NCBI RefSeq assembly: GCF_001556105.1
Contig: NZ_LSIF01000027.1
Coordinates: forward strand, 85,736 to 149,735
Source: Pseudoxanthomonas mexicana
GTDB lineage: Bacteria; Pseudomonadota; Gammaproteobacteria; Xanthomonadales; Xanthomonadaceae
Direction of reading: 5' to 3'
DNA: 64,000 nt
The notes beneath the pieces are model-generated. The model made no database searches and was not told the origin of the DNA. It worked only from the letters and a program-made list of their open reading frames with translations. Shown here piece by piece: positions 16,525 to 24,437 of this stretch. Positions within the stretch are counted from its first letter, which is position 1. Every line of letters begins with the position of its first letter. Position numbers and translations under genes: made by a program.

Positions 16525-18690
16525 TCAGGGCTGCGCGGGCACCACCAGGCGGTCCACCACGCCCTGCATGGCGCTGTAGAACGCATCCTCGTCGCGATGG
16601 GTGCGTACGCGGCCCAGCTGCCCCATCACCACCAGTTCCTGCACCGACGCGACGCAGATGCGCGCGCCCGCTCGGTTGACGAACATCATCCGGCCCGACA
16701 CGGGACTGATCCAGCTCAGGCGGCCGGCCTGCACCCGGTTGTCCTTGTTGACGAAATCCAGCCAGCTGCCTTCCCGCAACTGCTGGAAATAGTCCGTCAT
16801 CACCGGATCGTGCCGGTGCAGTCCTTCCTGCCACTCATGCGACTCCAGCAAGCCAGGCAGCAACGGCGGCGGCGCGCCGGACGAAGTCGCGACCTCCGCG
16901 GGCACCGCTGCCTGCGGGGTCACCAAGGCCGCAAACAGCTGTTCGCGCTGCCGGGCGATGGCGTCCTTCGCGTGCCCCGATGCCATCCACATGGGCTGCA
17001 ACCAATCCATCGCCGCATGCCAATTGCGTACGTCGCCCCGCACATTCGCGACGTCGACCGCCTGCAGCAAGCCATCCAGCATCATCGGGGCGGCCTGCGG
17101 CTTGTTGAGCGCCTGCATGCGCGAGGCATACGCGGGCCACCCTTCCCGCAGCACGCGCTGCATCGGGACGGGCACCTCCTGTCCCTGCAATCGCGCATCG
17201 AGGCCCTCGGCGAACCGTGCCAGGGCCGCGACCTCCGCGTCCTTCACCTGCTGCTCCGCCGCCAACGCGCGCTCGGCCTTCTCGGCTTCGCCGCGATAGC
17301 GCGCGTAGAAGTCATTGAAATCCGTCCGCGCCGCACGGAACACCGACTGGCTCTCGTCGAAATCCGCGACCAATCGCTGCACGGTGTCCTTGACCTTGTC
17401 CAGCAACAGGCGCTGCGCGTCGTTCTCGCCGGGGTTGCCATCGCAGGCTTCGACCAGCACGTTGAGCAGGCGACGGGCCGAATGGGTGGCCTGCAGGAAC
17501 AGCTTGCGATCCTGCAGGGCGACCTTGGCCATCGGCGCCATCAACCGGCCGAGCACGTGGACCTGCTCCGTCGCGAGGTGACTCTCGCGAAAGATCACCT
17601 CGAACAGCATGCCGACGAGATCGACCACGTTTTCGTCCGCGTCCGAGATCGCCACCGCTTCCGGTGCGACACCCAGTTGCGCCGCATGCAGGAAGATCTG
17701 CTGCTTGAACGCCGCCTGCAACTTGTCCGGTGAGGCAAGGACTTCGACATGCACCTCGGGCGCGGCGATCTGCAGCAGGGTCAGCGCCACGACCAGTTCG
17801 CGCTGCGACAGCGACGTGCGTGGTGCCGTCGTGCGCATGGCACCGTGGGCGCGGGCGCGCTGCAGCCTGCTCTCCTCGAGCAGTTGATGCAGCGCCGGCG
17901 GCAGGGTCGCGTTGTCGGTCGAGTCGACCATGGCGTCGACATCGCCATGATCCCAGGACACGAAGAACCGCGTCATCCAGTCGGGCTCGTGGGTTCCCTC
18001 GTCGCCGGCACTGGGAATCGCCTGTGCGCGACGCATCCTCGGCGTCACGCTGTCCTGCGCACCAAGCCGGCGAACCAGCCGCTCGTGCATGGACTCGTAG
18101 ATGGGCCCGATGAGTTCGACGAACTCGCGACCGCAGCACTGCACGGCCAATGCGCGCACGTTGCCAGGCAACGACGCGCCTGCCAGCCCGCGATAGACCG
18201 CCATCGCGATGCGTGCCGGGGAATACGGGGCGCTGTCCGGCTGCAGGCGGATGCCCATGTCCAGCCAGGTCAGGTAGCCATTGAGGCGCAGCAATTCGGA
18301 CTGCCATTCCCGTGAGATGACATCCGCCAGCTGCTCCGTCGCCAGACGGACGTCCAGTTCGTCCTCTTCCACCAGGCCCAGGTCGTTCCCCGTCTGCTCC
18401 TGTCCGAATCGCGCCGCAGGTGCCTCACCTTCCGCCGCGGCCCGCCATGCAGCCGCCATGTCCTCACGGAACCCGCGCAGGATCAGCTCCCTGCGCTCCT
18501 TGAGCGCCAGCAGGCCATCCAGATAAGGGCCACGGTCCAGCTCCATGCGTTCCAGCCTGTCCAGCATCGGCTGGCGCAGGCCGTCGATGACGTCCGCGAA
18601 GGCGGCATCCAGCGACGGCTGCATGGCCTCGCGTAGCAGTTCGACGAGCTGGTTGCCGGAGGTGGCAGGAGGCGGTGGCGTTGCGGGCAT
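16525..18690 (-). CDS. DUF1631 family protein (second of a tandem pair)
   Basis: 721 residues from ATG 18690 (MPATPPPPATSGNQLVELLREAMQ); an ATG at 18792 would add 34 residues of unlikely sequence. It is colinear with the downstream gene. Shared landmarks are LTWLDMGIRLQPDSAPYSP, AQLGVAPEAVAISDADENVVDLVGMLFEVIF, THSARRLLNVLVEACDGN, WLDFVNKDNRVQAGRLSWISPVSGRMMFVN and MGQLGRVRTHRDEDAFYSAMQGVVDRL. The two genes therefore arose by tandem duplication and have diverged strongly in the middle. The best-kept part is the PilZ-like C-terminus, which may sense c-di-GMP (inference; the RxxxR motif is not evident). Confidence 0.8.
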   Translation of the reverse strand: MPATPPPPATSGNQLVELLREAMQPSLDAAFADVIDGLRQPMLDRLERMELDRGPYLDGLLALKERRELILRGFREDMAAAWRAAAEGEAPAARFGQEQTGNDLGLVEEDELDVRLATEQLADVISREWQSELLRLNGYLTWLDMGIRLQPDSAPYSPARIAMAVYRGLAGASLPGNVRALAVQCCGREFVELIGPIYESMHERLVRRLGAQDSVTPRMRRAQAIPSAGDEGTHEPDWMTRFFVSWDHGDVDAMVDSTDNATLPPALHQLLEESRLQRARAHGAMRTTAPRTSLSQRELVVALTLLQIAAPEVHVEVLASPDKLQAAFKQQIFLHAAQLGVAPEAVAISDADENVVDLVGMLFEVIFRESHLATEQVHVLGRLMAPMAKVALQDRKLFLQATHSARRLLNVLVEACDGNPGENDAQRLLLDKVKDTVQRLVADFDESQSVFRAARTDFNDFYARYRGEAEKAERALAAEQQVKDAEVAALARFAEGLDARLQGQEVPVPMQRVLREGWPAYASRMQALNKPQAAPMMLDGLLQAVDVANVRGDVRNWHAAMDWLQPMWMASGHAKDAIARQREQLFAALVTPQAAVPAEVATSSGAPPPLLPGLLESHEWQEGLHRHDPVMTDYFQQLREGSWLDFVNKDNRVQAGRLSWISPVSGRMMFVNRAGARICVASVQELVVMGQLGRVRTHRDEDAFYSAMQGVVDRLVVPAQP

Positions 18691-18828
18691 TGCGTCGTTC
18701 GGTCGGCCAGGTTGTCCGCTGCGACCCGACCTGAACCCGGATCCGTGCGTGGCGCGGACCGTGATGCATCCGCTGCGATTAAACTCATGCACCGATATGT
18801 GCAGTGCACCCCACTATAAGGCGACTCC

Positions 18829-19410
18829 ATGCTCACTGAAAGTCTGCTGCAGGCATTGGACACGCGACGCTCCGTGCCATCGAAGCAGTTAGCTGAACCC
18901 GGCCCCGATCCGGCGACGCTGCAACGCATGCTGGCCTCGGCGGTACGCGTCCCCGACCACGGCAAGCTGGTGCCGTTCCGTTTCATCCATATCCACGGTG
19001 AGGCACGTCATGCATTGGGCGACCGACTGGCCGCCCGCACCCGTGCACTCGACCCGGATGCGCCCGCCGCGGCGGTGGAAAAGGATCGTGGCCGTTTTTC
19101 CAGCGCGCCGGACATCATCACCGTCGTCGCGCGCCTGACCCCTGGCCACAAGGTGCCCGAACAGGAACAGCTGCTCACCGCCGGCAGCGTCTGCTTCGCC
19201 CTGCTGCAGGCCGCCCAGGCGTTCGGCTTCGGGGCGCAATGGCTGACCGGCTGGATGGCGTACGACGCGCACATCTCAGACGTTCTGGGCCTGGCGCCGA
19301 ACGAAACGATCGCGGGCTTCATCCATATCGGCACGCCACGGCTGGAAGCCCCCGAGCGGGAGCGCCCCGACCCCGCAGCGATGCTGACCGAATGGACACC
19401 CGATGCCTGA
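18829..19410 (+). CDS. Nitroreductase family protein (YdjA-like flavoenzyme)
   Basis: 193 residues. FMN-binding signatures of the small nitroreductase subfamily are visible: LDTRRSVPSKQL near residue 10, MLASAVRVPDHGKLVPFRFIHI near 34-55, and FGAQWLTGWMAY near 135-146. These enzymes reduce nitro groups, quinones or similar acceptors with NAD(P)H; the physiological substrate is not evident. AAGG and a TATAAG box lie just upstream of the ATG. The stop overlaps the start of the following exonuclease gene by 8 bases, so the two are coupled. Confidence 0.85.
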   Translation: MLTESLLQALDTRRSVPSKQLAEPGPDPATLQRMLASAVRVPDHGKLVPFRFIHIHGEARHALGDRLAARTRALDPDAPAAAVEKDRGRFSSAPDIITVVARLTPGHKVPEQEQLLTAGSVCFALLQAAQAFGFGAQWLTGWMAYDAHISDVLGLAPNETIAGFIHIGTPRLEAPERERPDPAAMLTEWTPDA

Positions 19411-20311
19411 GCCGTTGCACCCGCGCCCGCTCTATCTGGTCGATGCCAGCCTGTACGTGTTCCGCGCCTGGCATTCGATGCCGGACGAATTCCAGGATGC
19501 GGACGGGTGGCCCACCAACGCGGTGCATGGCTTCGCACGTTTCCTGCTGGAACTGCTGGAAAAGGAACGGCCGGAGCACATCGCCATCGCCTTCGACGAG
19601 GCGCTCGACAGCTGCTTCCGCAACCGGATCTATCCGGCCTACAAAGCCAACCGCGATCCCGCGCCGGACGAGCTCCGGCGGCAGTTCACCCACTGCAAGG
19701 CGCTTTGCGCAGCGCTGGGCCTGAGCGTGCTTGCCCATGGCGAATACGAGGCGGACGACCTGATCGGCAGCGCCCTGCATGCGGCACGGCCGCAGGGATT
19801 CCGCGGCGTGATCGTGTCGGCCGACAAGGACCTGTCGCAGCTGCTGCATGCGCATGACGAACAATGGGATTTCGCGCGCGGACAGCGCTGGGGGATGGCC
19901 GGCGTCAAGGCGCGCTACGGCGTGGAAGCGCGGCAGATCGCCGACTACCTCGCCCTGACGGGCGACGCCGTCGACAACATCCCCGGCGTGACCGGCATCG
20001 GCGCGAAATCCGCCGCCATCCTGCTGGCGCACTTCGGCGACCTCGATACGCTGCTGGGCCGCATGGACGAAGTCGCCTTCCTGCGCCTGCGTGGCGCGGC
20101 CACGATGGCCATCCGGCTGCGCGAGCAGCGCGAGCACGCGCTGCTGTGGCGTCAACTCACGACCATCGCACTGGACGCGCCGCTGGGTGACATCACCACC
20201 GGCCACGAACGCGGCAAGGCCGACGGCGACATGCTGGGCGCGTTGTCGGACGCCCTGCGCTTCGGCCCGATGACGCGTCGGCGGTTGCGCGTGGCAGCGG
20301 GGCTGGAGTGA
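19403..20311 (+). CDS. 5'-3' exonuclease (Pol I N-terminal domain / Xni-like)
   Basis: 302 residues. It matches the FEN/5'-nuclease domain of DNA polymerase I as a stand-alone protein. The metal-site acidic residues lie in YLVDASLYVFRAWHSMPDE, IAFDEALDSCFRNRIYPAYKANR, GEYEADDLIGS, VIVSADKDLSQLL and LTGDAVDNIPGVTGIGAKSAAILLAHFG (helix-hairpin-helix). It would trim flaps or degrade 5' ends during repair or Okazaki-fragment processing. E. coli Xni lacks several of these carboxylates, whereas here both acidic clusters look intact, so I expect activity. It is translationally coupled to the nitroreductase. Confidence 0.85.
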   Translation: MPEPLHPRPLYLVDASLYVFRAWHSMPDEFQDADGWPTNAVHGFARFLLELLEKERPEHIAIAFDEALDSCFRNRIYPAYKANRDPAPDELRRQFTHCKALCAALGLSVLAHGEYEADDLIGSALHAARPQGFRGVIVSADKDLSQLLHAHDEQWDFARGQRWGMAGVKARYGVEARQIADYLALTGDAVDNIPGVTGIGAKSAAILLAHFGDLDTLLGRMDEVAFLRLRGAATMAIRLREQREHALLWRQLTTIALDAPLGDITTGHERGKADGDMLGALSDALRFGPMTRRRLRVAAGLE

Positions 20312-20374
20312 CAGCGGCGCGCGGCGCCATGTCGTTAGAATGGGCGCATATACAACGGAACGGAATTCTGCAGG

Positions 20375-21106
20375 ATGAAGCTGCCCCACTTTCTCTCCAG
20401 CTATCTGAAGCACAGCAAGGAACTGCTGGACACCCACGACGAGTCGCAGGCCATGTCGTTGGCGGTCGGGGGCGACTACGAAGCTGTCGGCAGGCTGGAG
20501 TTCGAACTCCTGAAACATCTGGGACTGCAACCTGACCATTCCGTCGTGGATGTCGGGTGCGGAAGTGGCCGCCTCGCTTCACAGCTCAGCTCGTACCTGA
20601 CCAGCTCATACATCGGGATTGACGTGGTCCCAGAGTTGTTTCAGTACGCAGAAAAGAGATCTGGACGCGATGACTGGCGCTTCTACGCCGCCCCAGGCAC
20701 GACGATTCCCGAGCCGGATCATTCCGCGGACTTCGTCACCTTCTTCTCCGTGTTCACGCACCTCCAGTTCGAAGAATCCTATCGTTACTTGCAGGAGGCA
20801 AAGAGAGTTCTCAAACCAGGGGGAAAGATTGTTTTCTCGTTCCTGGAATTCCGGATGCCTTCGCACTGGAACATCTTCGAAGCCTCGCTCGGCGACCCCA
20901 GGGTCGACAAAGTACTCAATCAGTTCATGGATCGCGACGCGCTAAATGCCTGGGCCGCCCATATCCCACTACACATTCACCAAATCCTGGATGGCGACTC
21001 CGCCTATATCCCTCTGTCAGAGCCTGTTGTTTGGGACGACGGCCGCGTGATGGAGCGAATGGGAAGCCTGGGTCAGTCCGTCTGCTGCATGGAGCACGCG
21101 GCGTGA
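20375..21106 (+). CDS. Class I SAM-dependent methyltransferase
   Basis: 243 residues. The SAM-binding motif I is VVDVGCGSGRLASQL (residues about 58-72), followed by YIGIDVVPEL (motif II) and the post-motif LQEAKRVLKPGGKIVFSFLE. Target unknown. It overlaps the next gene (acyltransferase) by 4 bases and lies beside a surface-glycan cluster, so it probably methylates a sugar or glycan precursor (inference). Base composition is less GC-rich than the preceding genes. TAGAAT at 20336-20341 is a possible -10 box. Confidence 0.8.
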   Translation: MKLPHFLSSYLKHSKELLDTHDESQAMSLAVGGDYEAVGRLEFELLKHLGLQPDHSVVDVGCGSGRLASQLSSYLTSSYIGIDVVPELFQYAEKRSGRDDWRFYAAPGTTIPEPDHSADFVTFFSVFTHLQFEESYRYLQEAKRVLKPGGKIVFSFLEFRMPSHWNIFEASLGDPRVDKVLNQFMDRDALNAWAAHIPLHIHQILDGDSAYIPLSEPVVWDDGRVMERMGSLGQSVCCMEHAA

Positions 21107-21876
21107 GCATGGAAGTCGAAGTTACGGATGAACTGCTGGCGAGCTTCCACCAGAACACGATCCTGCTCTCATACAACAATCCTGCACCGACCGAAGGACG
21201 CTACGGGTGGCTGAAATCAGGCCAACGCTTGAGATTCAGACACTCGATCACCATCGAGCAGAATTGCGGGCTGTACGGAGGACCCTACGCTCCATTTGTG
21301 GGCGGCCACCCCTCCTGCGGCCTTTGCACGATGGGGTCCTTCAGTTATTCCTACTCGCCGCTCCCAGACGGACTCATCGTAGGGAGATACTGCTCCATAT
21401 CGACTGGCCTGAAGTTCATCGACTCCCATCACCCGATCCAGAGCCTGACGACATCAGCATTCCTTTTTCGACCGAGCAACAATCTTTTCAAGGAATACAT
21501 CACACCTTCAATCCGTGCGTTTGCCTCCAGCTTCTCGACAGCAGGCGAGAAGAAGTATCCCGTGATCGCGCACGACGTATGGATAGGCGCCAACTGCACT
21601 CTGGGGCTGGGGATATCCATAGGATCGGGAGCGATCATCGCCGCCAACAGCACCGTGACTGGCGATGTCCCACCGTATGCGATCGTCGGCGGAAATCCCG
21701 CGAAGATCATCAGGTTTCGTTTTGATTTCGAAACGATTGCCAAGCTTATCGCGTCGCAATGGTGGACACATGATCCGAAGACAATCTTCTCGGGTGAAAC
21801 CCTCAACCCCGAAGACGCATTGCGGTCTATCGGAGACGCCAGCCCCGCATTTCATCCATGGAGCGTGACGCTGTAA
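21103..21876 (+). CDS. Hexapeptide-repeat acyltransferase (CatB/XAT-like)
   Basis: 257 residues from GTG 21103, which overlaps the methyltransferase stop (GTGA) and has GGAG 8 bases upstream; an ATG two codons on is the alternative. The left-handed beta-helix region is seen in LIVGRYCSISTGLKF, HDVWIGANCTLGLGISIGSGAIIAANSTVTGDVPPYAIVGGNPAKIIRFRF. The last stretch is the XAT signature, and the usual catalytic His is likely in FIDSHHPIQ. These enzymes move an acetyl or other acyl group to a sugar or amino sugar. Context suggests modification of the neighbouring surface glycan. It converges on the operon that follows. Confidence 0.82.
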   Translation: MSMEVEVTDELLASFHQNTILLSYNNPAPTEGRYGWLKSGQRLRFRHSITIEQNCGLYGGPYAPFVGGHPSCGLCTMGSFSYSYSPLPDGLIVGRYCSISTGLKFIDSHHPIQSLTTSAFLFRPSNNLFKEYITPSIRAFASSFSTAGEKKYPVIAHDVWIGANCTLGLGISIGSGAIIAANSTVTGDVPPYAIVGGNPAKIIRFRFDFETIAKLIASQWWTHDPKTIFSGETLNPEDALRSIGDASPAFHPWSVTL

Positions 21877-21920
21877 GCCGCATTTCCATAGCGAACGCGG
21901 ATCTCCGGCTTCCGGCGAAG

Positions 21921-24383
21921 CTAACTACGCTTGTATTTTCTCCCTTCCCTCTTGCCATATTTGGTCCAGTGCGCTTTCGCCGCATTTTCGCCACTGATCC
22001 CTGCGGTACGAAGCGTCGGATTCATGTCTACGTATACGGCCTGCGTGAAATCTGACGGCACCGAGTACCGGAGAACGCGTCCCTCGCCATGGCCATAATG
22101 CAGGTAGTGAAGAACCGCACCCACCTGATTGGCATGACCAGCCGCTGCCACGTCGGGATTGAGGAACAGGTACTCCCTCCAGGAAAAATCCGGAGGGGTA
22201 TGCTGAAACTGGAATTTGGCCGAGTATCCCTCGGCGAACACACCAAAGTTCCCGTTGAGCATCCTGCCGTACTCCGTTACCGGCGCGCCCTTTACATAAA
22301 TGCGTCGCCAGAACTGGAAGAGCTCCAGCGAGCGGGGGTGTTGGACCGTAGGAACCGCTGCATCTCCGATCTTGTACGGGATCTTGATTCCGACGACTTC
22401 CGACGGCTCGATATCCATCGCCGTCCGTAGAAAATCAAACGATGCGTCCCCCAGGGGATCGCCATCATGGTATCGACAGACATCAAGAATCACGCGCACA
22501 AAACCCGCACGGAGTGCGGCATTCAACTCCTGAAGATCGCCGCACTCGACCACAACATGGTTGGTCGCGCCAGCTTCTTCCGCCAGTTCATGCAGTATCT
22601 TGAGGACAGCCGCGTAGTCGCCGCCCTTGTCAACAATATTGCAGACCAGCACTTTGCGATTCCTTGCCGCCAACGAAACGGCCTCCGCCGAGCCGATCGG
22701 CGTCAACACGCCATCGAACTTGCGAGACAGCAGTTCCCGTGTCGCAACACTCTTGAGGGGAACATCGAGCGCGTATCGATGACCTGTGCCCTCATGGGCA
22801 ACATGCACACCATCCGAGGCAAGCGCGAAATCCAACTCAACGAAGTCGAGGCCTTTCAACATGCCCTGGAGGGCCTCTTTGGACGATGAGGGTCCGTACT
22901 GCTCCCAACGACCGCCACCACAGGCTATCAATGTATTTCTCGAAAACAGGAGATTCTCATGCGCGAGCGCATGAGTGGCGACCGATTGACTTCGCGAAGA
23001 ACGCGACGCCGAAAGTGCAGTTCCCGCAAGGTGACTTGCTCGCGCAATCTCGTCGACGATCGCTACAGAGCTGTCATCGGAAATTGAGGTTCCTCTGAGT
23101 ATCCGCCCTCGCATGCCAGCAAGCGCGGCGGACACCTCGGCCGAACCCGAAAGCGCCCGATCGACCGCCGCCTTGACGCCTTGAGGCCGGCACGGCAAGC
23201 CACCGCAGAACAGCTCAGAAGTCCCTGCCGTATAGGGGAAATCAAACAACGTCGCGTTGTTGTCCGAGTACTCTCGCAGCAGGATCTGGACAATCGGCTT
23301 CTGCAACGCCGCGGCCTCGAATATCGTCGATGAAAGCTCCGAGATCACACAGTCGGCGTGCTTCAGAAGCTCACTTAGGATTCCATTCTCGTTGACGGCC
23401 ACATTAAGCTTCGAAACATCGATGTGCGCCGTTTCCGGATGCAGGAGCGCGACGTGGTTGTCGATCTCCGAGATCTGTTCGATGGCGAGTGCGATATCGC
23501 GATTGTTGGTGATGTACCAGGTGGGCACGAACAGGACGATAGGCTTCTGTGGATCCAGGCTGCAGAGCGAGCAGACCTCATCGCGCGTCCGGAGTGGCGG
23601 ACCAAGCAACTGCCTGGACTTGATGAACCCGGCAGACCTGACCTTGCCGCTCCTGTCAGAACCTCCGGGGAAGAACGTCAGCAGCGACCGCGTGTGGTCC
23701 GGCCCTGCGGTAATGATGACGTCGAAGAAGTCGAATCGTTTCTGATTGGCAAGAAACCACTTCAAGTTGCTGGCGCCGTGATCGATCAGCACCCTTGGCC
23801 TATCGGCGTACTCGCCGCTTGGCGGATTGACGGGCAAGTTGAAGTACACGATGCAGTCGCAGTCGATGCCTGGCGGCAGCGTCTTGGCCTGCGTAAGGAT
23901 GGGTGCCATGTTCGCGCCCGTCATCTCATTGACAAGGCTGAGAGCGCAGTCGTAGTGCTTCTTGAGATAGGTATCACCGAACAACACCCGCAGAGGCTTG
24001 AATCGCTCGCCGATGCTCGCTTTGACGTCCGTCGACGAGACACCCTCGGTCCTTGGCAGATAAACGACCTCGCAGGACACCCAATCGAACTTCCCCTGCC
24101 AGTCGTCCCCCATGACGAGGATGTCGGCGCGATGCTCGCGGATGTACTCGTCCTTCTTCTCGAGCGAATCCTCGAAGAACACGTCATCCACGCACGCGAG
24201 CGCGGCGACACACTCCCTGCGGTGCTCCTGGTCGAAGAATGACCGCTTGCCCTTCTCCGCATTCAGGCGATCCGTCGACACGCCAACGACCAAATGATCC
24301 CCTTGCGACTTCGCGCGCTCAAGGATCCTCAGATGGCCTTCGTGGAGAAGATCGAAAGTGCCGAACGTGATTACTCTTTTCAT
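21921..24383 (-). CDS. Multidomain CDP-glycerol enzyme: cytidylyltransferase + glycerophosphotransferase + GDPD-like domain + NPDV repeats
   Basis: 820 residues with four parts. Residues 1-125 form a TagD-like cytidylyltransferase: GTFDLLHEGHL (HxGH at 14-17), GDDWQGKFDW at 92-101 and RTEGVSSTD at 111-119. This would make CDP-glycerol from CTP and glycerol 3-phosphate. Residues 135-450 resemble CDP-glycerol glycerophosphotransferases: DHGASNLKWF at 201-210, FVPTW at 285-289, LHPETAH at 314-320 and CVISELSSTIFEAAALQKPIVQI at 345-367. Residues 475-680 resemble a glycerophosphodiester phosphodiesterase (VELDF at 515-519, DGVHVAHE at 524-531), but the HRG motif reads CGG at 488-490, so activity is doubtful. 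Two NPDV...G..EGR repeats end the chain (733-772, 779-817). The start has no strong RBS; it is the last gene of the operon. Confidence 0.82.
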   Translation of the reverse strand: MKRVITFGTFDLLHEGHLRILERAKSQGDHLVVGVSTDRLNAEKGKRSFFDQEHRRECVAALACVDDVFFEDSLEKKDEYIREHRADILVMGDDWQGKFDWVSCEVVYLPRTEGVSSTDVKASIGERFKPLRVLFGDTYLKKHYDCALSLVNEMTGANMAPILTQAKTLPPGIDCDCIVYFNLPVNPPSGEYADRPRVLIDHGASNLKWFLANQKRFDFFDVIITAGPDHTRSLLTFFPGGSDRSGKVRSAGFIKSRQLLGPPLRTRDEVCSLCSLDPQKPIVLFVPTWYITNNRDIALAIEQISEIDNHVALLHPETAHIDVSKLNVAVNENGILSELLKHADCVISELSSTIFEAAALQKPIVQILLREYSDNNATLFDFPYTAGTSELFCGGLPCRPQGVKAAVDRALSGSAEVSAALAGMRGRILRGTSISDDSSVAIVDEIARASHLAGTALSASRSSRSQSVATHALAHENLLFSRNTLIACGGGRWEQYGPSSSKEALQGMLKGLDFVELDFALASDGVHVAHEGTGHRYALDVPLKSVATRELLSRKFDGVLTPIGSAEAVSLAARNRKVLVCNIVDKGGDYAAVLKILHELAEEAGATNHVVVECGDLQELNAALRAGFVRVILDVCRYHDGDPLGDASFDFLRTAMDIEPSEVVGIKIPYKIGDAAVPTVQHPRSLELFQFWRRIYVKGAPVTEYGRMLNGNFGVFAEGYSAKFQFQHTPPDFSWREYLFLNPDVAAAGHANQVGAVLHYLHYGHGEGRVLRYSVPSDFTQAVYVDMNPTLRTAGISGENAAKAHWTKYGKREGRKYKRS

Positions 24384-24437
24384 CGATAACCGGATTCTGG
24401 AATCAGTACATTGGCGCGGCCATTGCGCGGTAACGCG

